The position numbers were made by a program, and so were the translations under genes. From assembly GCA_019416775.1 (NCBI GenBank), contig DXWR01000025.1:1-7823 (forward strand): 7,823 nucleotides of DNA, given 5' to 3'. Positions 1-4,277 of this stretch are shown here, piece after piece. Under the pieces are notes generated by a model. The model saw nothing but the letters and a program-made list of their open reading frames with translations, was not told the DNA's origin and searched no databases. Source of the stretch: Oscillospiraceae bacterium (GTDB lineage Bacteria > Bacillota > Clostridia > Oscillospirales > Ruminococcaceae). Positions within the stretch are counted from its first letter, which is position 1; each line of letters begins with the position of its first letter.

Positions 1-618
1 GTAATGACCCCTGAACTTCGGGAAAAGATGGGCCATGCCGCCGTATTGGCAGCTAAGGCCAGCGGCTATGAAAATGCCGGTACGGTGGAGTTTCTGCTGG
101 ACATCAACAATGATTTCTACTTTATGGAAATGAACACCCGAATCCAGGTGGAACACCCGGTGACCGAAACCGTCACCGGAGTAGACATCGTTAAGGAACA
201 GATTCGGATCGCTGCCGGGCTGCCTTTGGCCTTCCGTCAGGAGGACATCCATGTCACCGGTCATGCCATTGAATGCCGGATCAATGCAGAAAATCCCAAA
301 ATGGGATTTTTGCCCAGCCCTGGCCGAATCACGGCACTAAACCTGCCCGGCGGACCTGGGGTGCGGATTGACAGCGCTGCCTACCAAGGCTGCGAAATCT
401 CTCCCTATTATGACAGCATGATTGCCAAGTTGATTGTGCATGCCCACAATCGGGATGCCGCCATTCGGAAGATGAAGTCTGCATTGGCGGAATTCTTGGT
501 GGAAGGTGTGGACACCAACATTGACTACCATCTGGCCATTCTCCGTGATGAAGCCTTTGTGGAAGGCCGGATTGATAACAGTTATCTGGACCGCCGGAAA
601 GACTTGTTGGATTATTGA
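1..618 (+). CDS. accC: Biotin carboxylase subunit of acetyl-CoA carboxylase, 3' part only
   Basis: This is the ATP-grasp enzyme that carboxylates biotin on the carrier protein AccB with ATP and bicarbonate, the first half-reaction of malonyl-CoA synthesis in the cytoplasm. The reading frame is open from base 1, so the start lies upstream. About 205 codons remain, matching roughly residues 245-449 of the E. coli enzyme. Bases 115-171 encode FYFMEMNTRIQVEHPVTE, which holds the metal- and ATP-binding Glu, Asn and Arg of the family; the earlier metal-ligand Glu is in TVEFL. The bicarbonate/biotin-site Arg is in GPGVRIDS, and the C-terminal domain motif YYDSMIAKLIV is intact. The gene ends with TGA at 616-618 at a normal family C-terminus. 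Related enzymes such as pyruvate or propionyl-CoA carboxylase share these motifs, but the end just after this domain and accD/accA downstream favour AccC. Confidence 0.95.
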   Translation, partial: VMTPELREKMGHAAVLAAKASGYENAGTVEFLLDINNDFYFMEMNTRIQVEHPVTETVTGVDIVKEQIRIAAGLPLAFRQEDIHVTGHAIECRINAENPKMGFLPSPGRITALNLPGGPGVRIDSAAYQGCEISPYYDSMIAKLIVHAHNRDAAIRKMKSALAEFLVEGVDTNIDYHLAILRDEAFVEGRIDNSYLDRRKDLLDY

Positions 619-640
619 GAATGATTTTGGGGTTTTGGGC

Positions 641-658
641 AAAAAATTTGAATTTTTT
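641..658. repeat. A/T-only palindrome upstream of the accD promoter
   Basis: AAAAAATT-TG-AATTTTTT is a perfect 8-bp inverted repeat around TG. It ends two bases before a candidate -35 box, where an UP element or a repressor site would lie. It is nested inside a second inverted repeat, TGGGGTTT (628-635) with AAACCCCA (666-673). There is no GC-rich stem followed by a T tract, so I do not call it a terminator for accC. Confidence 0.5.
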
Positions 659-660
659 AC

Positions 661-689
661 TGGACAAACCCCATGAGATAGGGTACACT
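661..689 (+). promoter_or_regulatory. Candidate sigma-A promoter for accD-accA
   Basis: TGGACA (661-666) and TACACT (684-689) are separated by 17 bases, five of six and four of six matches to the sigma-A consensus. A/T-rich DNA precedes the -35 box. Transcription would start near 696, about 30 nt before the accD start. The 109-nt gap after accC makes a local promoter reasonable, but read-through from accC is equally possible. Confidence 0.5.
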
Positions 690-727
690 AAGAGAAGGAT
701 TGGATATTCGGCAAGGAGGAAGCGGTT

Positions 728-1600
728 TTGTTAGAGGATTTATTTAAAACAGTAAAATCCCGCTTTGAAGCGGATTCAGTTGCAGATCGAAAAAGCAGCA
801 AGGTCGCCATTCCCCAGGATTTGATGTTTAAGTGTCCCCGTTGCGGCAATGTCATGTTTATGGATGATTTTCTGGGTGCAAGCAAGGTTTGTTCCAACTG
901 CAACTACCATGCTCGACTCACTGCCCGGGAGCGGCTGAAAATCACCATTGATAAAGACTCCTTAGTGGAGTACGATGCAACCATGACCAGCAAAAACCCC
1001 ATTGACTTTGAAGATTATGAGGAAAAAGTGGAGTCTTTGCAGGAAAAGACCGGATTGAAGGATGCTATCATCACCGGAGAATGCACCATTAAGACTAAGC
1101 CTTGTGTCATCGGCGTTATGGACTCTCATTTCATGATGGCCAGCATGGGCAGCGTGGTTGGCGAAAAGATCGCCAGAGCTTTCGAACGGGCCACCGAAAA
1201 GCGTCTGCCGGTGATTCTGTTTACCGCTTCCGGCGGAGCTCGGATGCAGGAGGGGATTCTGTCTCTGATGCAAATGGCCAAGACCAGCGCGGCGGTGAAG
1301 AAGCACAGCGACGCAGGACTTCTTTATATTACCGTATTGACCGACCCCACTACCGGCGGCGTTACCGCCAGCTTTGCTTCTTTGGGCGACATTATTATTG
1401 CGGAGCCCAAAGTGTTGATTGGCTTTGCCGGGCGGCGGGTAATTGAAGGAACCATCCGGCAGCGGTTGCCTGATGATTTCCAGTCGGCAGAATTTTTGTT
1501 GCAGCACGGCTTTGTGGACATGATCGTGGAACGGAAAAATATGCGCCGGACCTTGTCCAAACTGCTGCGGCTCCACGGATATAAGGGGGAGACGGCCTGA
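728..1600 (+). CDS. accD: Acetyl-CoA carboxylase carboxyltransferase subunit beta
   Basis: This is the beta half of the carboxyltransferase that moves the carboxyl group from carboxybiotin to acetyl-CoA, giving malonyl-CoA; it works as an alpha2-beta2 tetramer with AccA. The 290-aa product matches the family length. Near the N-terminus is the four-cysteine zinc ribbon C36-x2-C39-x15-C55-x2-C58 (CPRC and CSNC). The crotonase-like core follows, with MGSVVGEK (140-147), SGGARMQEG (168-176), DPTTGGVTASFA (206-217) and GFAGRRVIEGT (232-242). The start is TTG at 728, chosen because AAGGAGG (713-719) lies 8 nt upstream and MLEDLF is a typical AccD beginning. The stop codon shares its last A with the accA ATG (TGATG), so the two subunits are probably translationally coupled. 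Nothing looks broken. Confidence 0.97.
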   Translation: MLEDLFKTVKSRFEADSVADRKSSKVAIPQDLMFKCPRCGNVMFMDDFLGASKVCSNCNYHARLTARERLKITIDKDSLVEYDATMTSKNPIDFEDYEEKVESLQEKTGLKDAIITGECTIKTKPCVIGVMDSHFMMASMGSVVGEKIARAFERATEKRLPVILFTASGGARMQEGILSLMQMAKTSAAVKKHSDAGLLYITVLTDPTTGGVTASFASLGDIIIAEPKVLIGFAGRRVIEGTIRQRLPDDFQSAEFLLQHGFVDMIVERKNMRRTLSKLLRLHGYKGETA

Positions 1601-2397
1601 TGAGCAACGCATGGAACAAAATGGAAATTATCCGTCATAAGGACCGGCCCACAGTGCTGGATTATATTCCGGCGATTTTTACCGATTTTTATGAGATGCA
1701 CGGTGACCGGTACTACGGCGACGATGCAGCGATCATGGCGGGAATTGCCCATCTGAAAGGCACACCGGTGACGGTGATTGCTGAAGTCAAAGGGCGGAAC
1801 TTTGAAGAAAATCAAAAGAGCAACTTTGCGATGCCTCATCCCGAAGGGTATCGCAAAGCCCTCCGGTTAGCCAAACAGGCTGCTAAATTCGGCCGTCCGG
1901 TGATTTGCTTTGTAGACACTCCCGGCGCTTACTGCGGTGTGGAAGCGGAAGAGCGGGGCCAGGGCGAAGCCATCGCTCGGAACCTGTATGAGCTGATCAC
2001 ACTGCCTACTCCTATTATTACCGTGGTGTTGGGCGAAGGTGGAAGCGGCGGTGCTTTAGCGTTGAGTATCTGCGATGAATTGGCTATGTTGGAAAATGCC
2101 GTATATTCGGTGATTTCCCCTCGGGGCGCTGCGAGTATTCTTTGGAAAGATCCCACCCGGGAAAAGGATGCTGCCGAAGCCTTGAAGATCACTGCGGATG
2201 ATTTAAAGATGTTGGATGTAGCAGACACCATCATTTCCGAGCCGGTTGGCGGTGCACACAACAATCCTGTGCAAATGGCCGAAAATCTGCAGGAATATTT
2301 GGTAGGTGCTGTGAAAAAATTATCGCAGGTACCTATTGAAAAGTTGCTGGCAAATCGCTATAATAAGTTCAGAAATGTCGGCGATGTAAGCGAATGA
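1600..2397 (+). CDS. accA: Acetyl-CoA carboxylase carboxyltransferase subunit alpha
   Basis: This is the alpha partner of AccD in the carboxyltransferase tetramer, contributing the carboxybiotin-binding side. Motifs are VDTPGAYCGVEAEERGQGEA (105-124), GEGGSGGALAL (145-155), YSVISPRGAASILWKD (169-184) and EPVGGAHNNP (214-223). The length is 265 aa, against 319 in E. coli; the long N-terminal helical extension is missing. Short forms are known in streptococci and some clostridia, so this is a lineage variant rather than a truncation. Cys112 stands where E. coli has Pro, and ArgGly replaces GluGly in the YSVISP motif. The start is ATG at 1600, one base overlapping accD, with AAGGGGGAG (1583-1591) 8 nt upstream. 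The last codons carry a promoter-like sequence (2336-2364) that may drive acpP. Confidence 0.97.
   Translation: MSNAWNKMEIIRHKDRPTVLDYIPAIFTDFYEMHGDRYYGDDAAIMAGIAHLKGTPVTVIAEVKGRNFEENQKSNFAMPHPEGYRKALRLAKQAAKFGRPVICFVDTPGAYCGVEAEERGQGEAIARNLYELITLPTPIITVVLGEGGSGGALALSICDELAMLENAVYSVISPRGAASILWKDPTREKDAAEALKITADDLKMLDVADTIISEPVGGAHNNPVQMAENLQEYLVGAVKKLSQVPIEKLLANRYNKFRNVGDVSE
2336..2364 (+). promoter_or_regulatory. Candidate strong sigma-A promoter inside accA, driving acpP
   Basis: TTGAAA (2336-2341), a 17-base spacer and a perfect TATAAT (2359-2364) lie within the last codons of accA. Transcription would start near A2371, giving an acpP message of about 360 nt that ends at the terminator at 2698-2733, with a 5' leader of about 90 nt. 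Acyl carrier protein is needed in far larger amounts than the carboxylase, so a private promoter makes sense. The caveat is that TATAAT is also the Tyr-Asn codon pair of a conserved AccA C-terminal motif. Confidence 0.68.
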
Positions 2398-2401
2398 TAT
2401 G

Positions 2402-2420
2402 AACAGAGCCCTGCTCTGTT
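2402..2420 (+). promoter_or_regulatory. Hairpin in the accA-acpP gap
   Basis: AACAGAGC (2402-2409) pairs perfectly with GCTCTGTT (2413-2420) around a 3-nt CCT loop. After one G-G mismatch, four more A/T pairs extend it to 2397-2425. No T tract follows (the next bases are GATATAAACC), so it is not a standard terminator. It lies about 25 nt before the acpP Shine-Dalgarno. It could be an mRNA-stabilising 5' stem-loop or an RNA-processing site; the role is inferred. Confidence 0.6.
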
Positions 2421-2460
2421 GATATAAACCCAAATAGAAATATTAAGGAGGAAAACTCAC

Positions 2461-2688
2461 ATGACTTTCGACAAGGTAAAAGCGATCCTGATCGATCAGC
2501 TGGACGTGGACGAAGACAAGGTAACCATGGACGCTTCCATTTTTGACGACCTGGGTGCTGACTCCCTGGATGTTGTGGACTTGGTCATGTCTCTGGAAGA
2601 GGCTTTCGACATTGAAATTCCCGATGATCAGGTGGAAAACATCAAGACTGTTGGCGACATCGTGAAATACGTGGAAGACAACGCCTAA
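2461..2688 (+). CDS. acpP: Acyl carrier protein
   Basis: This small acidic four-helix protein carries growing acyl chains on a 4'-phosphopantetheine arm through fatty-acid synthesis, and donates acyl groups to phospholipid synthesis in the cytoplasm. The product is 75 aa, the normal length. The attachment serine is Ser35 in GADSLDVVDLVMSLEEAFDI, the canonical DSL motif at the start of helix II. AAGGAGG (2445-2451) stands 9 nt before the ATG, a very strong site. Three in-frame stops in a row (TAA TGA TGA, 2686-2694) close the gene, a guard against read-through. It follows accA by 63 nt, may have its own promoter at 2336-2364, and is directly followed by an intrinsic terminator. Finding acpP at the end of an acc cluster is less usual than next to fab or plsX-rnc genes, but is functionally sensible. 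Confidence 0.98.
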   Translation: MTFDKVKAILIDQLDVDEDKVTMDASIFDDLGADSLDVVDLVMSLEEAFDIEIPDDQVENIKTVGDIVKYVEDNA

Positions 2689-2697
2689 TGATGAAAT

Positions 2698-2733
2698 AAA
2701 GAGAGCTCTGTTTCGGCAGGGCTTTCTTTTTTT
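2698..2733 (+). terminator. Rho-independent terminator after acpP
   Basis: A stem of about 13 bp (left arm 2698-2710, right arm 2717-2729, with two G-U pairs) closes on the loop TTTCGG. A run of seven T (2727-2733) overlaps the base of the stem. It starts 10 nt after the acpP stop and separates the fatty-acid block from the ribosomal operon. Confidence 0.92.
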
Positions 2734-2880
2734 GCCTATTCTGGATTATGCTGTGATATTCTCTGCGAAAAATACATATTGTAAAAATTTCACCCTCCTT
2801 TGTGCAGTTGTTACAAAACCAAATGAAAAGGGAGGGGAAAGTTCTCTGCATAAACCGGTAGAAAAAGGAAAAGCATACTA
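2734..2880. other. AT-rich intergenic spacer upstream of the S10 promoter
   Basis: No gene is supported here: open frames crossing it are shadows without a ribosome site or a recognisable product. It holds an imperfect inverted repeat (2788-2840) and a repeated octamer TTCTCTGC (2759-2766 and 2842-2849). Otherwise it looks like ordinary upstream promoter DNA. Confidence 0.6.
2788..2840. repeat. Imperfect inverted repeat upstream of the S10 promoter
   Basis: The left arm TTTC-a-CCCTCC-TTT (2788-2801) matches the right arm AAA-g-GGAGGG-GAAA (2827-2840): 13 paired positions, one unpaired base in each arm, and a 25-nt gap. The gap contains the small palindrome TTGTTACAA. No T tract follows on either strand. 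It ends about 40 bp before the -35 box, so it could be a regulator-binding region, but low-complexity purine/pyrimidine runs also give such matches by chance. Confidence 0.4.
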
Positions 2881-2909
2881 TTGAAATGCTTGCAGGAATA
2901 TGGTAAAAT
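2881..2909 (+). promoter_or_regulatory. Main promoter of the S10 ribosomal-protein operon
   Basis: TTGAAA (2881-2886), a 17-base spacer and TAAAAT (2904-2909) form a near-consensus sigma-A promoter. A TGN extended -10 element (TGG, 2901-2903) precedes the -10 box. Transcription should start around 2913-2917. It lies about 330 nt before rpsJ, so every transcript from it carries a long untranslated leader. A second promoter further upstream cannot be excluded. Confidence 0.85.
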
Positions 2910-3129
2910 AACACTTGCGCGACTGCGACTGATATGCGATGAAGCGGGAGGTTGCGGCCCTGTCCCCAAGGGCAGAGGCCGGTGTTTCCGTGGAGTATGT
3001 CCGATTTTAAACCGGGCGACCAATTTTGAACAGGCAGCAACCAGGCCAGCAATATCCCTGCCAAGCCGATCCCAACCGGCAAGGGGCAGATGTGATTGCC
3101 ATAACGCTTTGGGGAGTGCCGTTTTGGCG

Positions 3130-3162
3130 TACCGAAAAAACTTGCGTTTTCGGTATTTTTTT
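3130..3162 (+). terminator. Intrinsic terminator inside the S10 leader (attenuator)
   Basis: TACCGAAAA (3130-3138) pairs with TTTTCGGTA (3147-3155), a perfect 9-bp stem with an 8-nt loop, followed at once by seven T (3156-3162). It lies downstream of the operon promoter and about 80 nt before rpsJ, with no gene between, so it would stop nascent operon transcripts. The sequence just before it can form a competing pairing: GTTTTGG (3121-3127) with CC-ga-AAAAC (3132-3141). Confidence 0.85.
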
Positions 3163-3164
3163 CA

Positions 3165-3184
3165 GGGTGTGGCAAGAAACACCC
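3165..3184 (+). promoter_or_regulatory. Hairpin between the attenuator and the rpsJ ribosome site
   Basis: GGGTGT (3165-3170) pairs with ACACCC (3179-3184) around the 8-nt loop GGCAAGAA. It begins three bases after the terminator T tract and ends about 44 nt before the rpsJ Shine-Dalgarno. It might protect the 5' side of read-through transcripts or present a loop for binding; no function can be assigned. Confidence 0.45.
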
Positions 3185-3242
3185 GGCTGCGTGTTCAAAA
3201 ATTATGGTTCCCCCAAAAAATTACTTTAAGGAGGAAACTGAC

Positions 3243-3554
3243 GTGGCAGTCAAAGAAAAAATCAGAATCAGACTGAAAGGCTATGATCACACTCTGGTGG
3301 ACGCAGCTGCGGCCAAGATTGTGGAAACCGCCAAGAAGACCGGCGCTGCGGTAAGCGGACCTGTTCCGCTGCCCACCCAGAAAGAAGTGGTCACCATTCT
3401 GCGTGCTGTTCACAAATACAAGTACAGCCGGGAACAGTTTGAGATGCGGACTCACAAGCGTCTGATCGACATCATCCGGCCCAGCGACCGGACCATCGAA
3501 GCGCTTCAGGGTCTGGAACTTCCTGCCGGCGTGGACTTTGAAATCAAACTCTGA
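3243..3554 (+). CDS. rpsJ: 30S ribosomal protein S10 (also NusE)
   Basis: S10 is part of the 30S head and, as NusE, also joins NusB in the rRNA antitermination complex. The 103-aa product has the exact family length. The S10 signature AVSGPVPLPT is at 36-45 and the conserved MRTHKRLIDI at 68-77. The start chosen is GTG at 3243: TAAGGAGG (3227-3234) lies 8 nt upstream and MAVKEKIRIRLK is the usual N-terminus. An in-frame ATG at 3204 would add 13 residues (MVPPKNYF...) unlike any S10 and lies ahead of the Shine-Dalgarno, so it is rejected. This is the first gene of the operon, behind the leader attenuator; the gap to rplC is 70 nt. Confidence 0.98.
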   Translation: MAVKEKIRIRLKGYDHTLVDAAAAKIVETAKKTGAAVSGPVPLPTQKEVVTILRAVHKYKYSREQFEMRTHKRLIDIIRPSDRTIEALQGLELPAGVDFEIKL

Positions 3555-3583
3555 TTTCCACAAAGGAAGCGTCACAGGGTCAT

Positions 3584-3598
3584 GTTGGCAATGCCAAC
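3584..3598 (+). promoter_or_regulatory. Hairpin in the rpsJ-rplC gap
   Basis: GTTGGC (3584-3589) and GCCAAC (3593-3598) form a perfect 6-bp stem with loop AAT. It ends 9 nt before the rplC Shine-Dalgarno (3608-3615) in a 70-nt gap that is long for this operon. There is no T tract, so it is not a terminator. It may separate translation of the two genes or stabilise a cleavage end; the role is unknown. Confidence 0.45.
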
Positions 3599-3624
3599 CA
3601 ATAACCGTAAGGAGGACAAAGTAA

Positions 3625-4260
3625 ATGAAAAAAGCGATTATCGGCAAGAAAATCGGCATGACGCAGATTTTTGACGAAACCGGTAAGGTCACTCCTGTTA
3701 CCGTCATTGAAGCAGGTCCCTGCGTGGTGGTACAGAAGAAGACCATGGAAACCGACGGCTATGAAGCTGTTCAGATGGGCTACGGCGATCTGAAACCCAA
3801 CCGGGTAAACAAGCCCATGAAGGGTCACTTTGCCAAGGGCGACGTTGCTCCTAAGAAACACCTGAAGGAGTTTCGGATGGATGACTGCGCTGCTCTGAAT
3901 GTAGGCGACATCATCAAGGCTGATGTGTTTGAAACTGGCGACTATGTGGACGTCAGCGGCATCAGCAAAGGTAAAGGTTTCGCCGGCGTGATTAAGCGCT
4001 ACAACAGCCACCGTCTGAAAGAGACCCACGGTACCGGCCCGGTTGCCCGGCAGTCCGGTTCTATGGGCGCCTGCTCCACCCCTTCCCGGATCTTCAAAGG
4101 TAAGAAGATGCCTGGTCAGATGGGTGCCGAAAAGGTGACGGTACAGAACTTGACCGTGGTCAAGATCGATGCAGAAAACAACCTGATCGCTGTGAAGGGT
4201 GCCATTCCCGGTCCGAAAAAGGGCATTGTCACCATTATTAACAGCGTGAAGAAAGCGTAA
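3625..4260 (+). CDS. rplC: 50S ribosomal protein L3
   Basis: L3 is an early-assembly 23S rRNA-binding protein whose central extension reaches toward the peptidyl-transferase centre. The product is 211 aa (E. coli 209). It opens with MKKAIIGKKIGMTQIF and carries the L3 signature around DVSGISKGKGFAGVIKR (109-125). The extension GSMGACSTPSRIFKGKKMPG follows at 145-164. At the position of the E. coli glutamine methylated by PrmB (in GQNQTP) this protein has Ser151 (in GACSTP), so that modification cannot occur here. TAAGGAGG (3608-3615) is 9 nt before the ATG. rplD follows after 17 nt. Confidence 0.98.
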   Translation: MKKAIIGKKIGMTQIFDETGKVTPVTVIEAGPCVVVQKKTMETDGYEAVQMGYGDLKPNRVNKPMKGHFAKGDVAPKKHLKEFRMDDCAALNVGDIIKADVFETGDYVDVSGISKGKGFAGVIKRYNSHRLKETHGTGPVARQSGSMGACSTPSRIFKGKKMPGQMGAEKVTVQNLTVVKIDAENNLIAVKGAIPGPKKGIVTIINSVKKA

Positions 4261-4277
4261 GGGAAGGAGGAAGCAAG

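Larger units (their letters stand above)
2915..3242 (+). ncRNA. Structured 5' leader of the S10 operon (candidate ribosomal-protein leader RNA)
   Basis: The untranslated stretch between the promoter and rpsJ has nested complementarity. A closing stem GATATGC (2931-2937) pairs with GC-a-ATATC (3049-3056). Inside it GGTTGC (2950-2955) pairs with GCAACC (3037-3042). Within that is a GC-rich hairpin, CGGCC-CTG-t-CCC-caa-GGG-CAG-a-GGCCG (2955-2981), whose first pair competes with the enclosing stem. Two near-identical 12-mers, ATTTTAAACCGG (3004-3015) and ATTTTGAACAGG (3023-3034), occupy the remaining branch. A further stem CCCTGCC/GGC-a-AGGG (3056-3062/3078-3085) follows, then the terminator at 3130-3162. 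In E. coli the S10 leader is bound by L4, which represses the operon by attenuation and translation block; control by a ribosomal protein here is an inference from position and structure. I cannot match it to a named RNA family from sequence alone. Confidence 0.65.

Noticed and set aside
1600..2397. accA as a 5'-truncated pseudogene because it is about 50 residues shorter than in E. coli
   Set aside because: The start is tightly coupled to the accD stop with a good ribosome site, all catalytic motifs are present, and short AccA forms are known in Firmicutes.
2419..2446. TTGATA-16-TATTAA as an acpP promoter
   Set aside because: The -10 would overlap the Shine-Dalgarno, so transcripts would lack it; the site at 2336-2364 is much better.
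2488..2499. 12-bp palindrome CTGATCGATCAG in acpP
   Set aside because: It falls in conserved codons (Leu-Ile-Asp-Gln) near the gene start and is explained by coding sequence.
2768..2813. Minus-strand mini-gene with AAGGAGG-like site and ATG
   Set aside because: It would encode only about 13 residues, and the purine run is simply one arm of the inverted repeat at 2788-2840.
2642..3175. A 177-codon open frame on the minus strand across the acpP end and S10 leader
   Set aside because: It runs antisense through acpP, its terminator and the promoter, and has no recognisable domain.
3204..3242. An ATG in frame with rpsJ that would extend S10 by 13 residues
   Set aside because: The extra residues resemble no S10, and the strong Shine-Dalgarno (3227-3234) lies downstream of that ATG and upstream of the GTG at 3243.
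2881..3276. A 131-codon open frame starting at TTG 2881 across the S10 leader
   Set aside because: Its start codon is the -35 box of the promoter, there is no ribosome site, the product is low-complexity Arg/Cys/Gly, and it runs into rpsJ in another frame.
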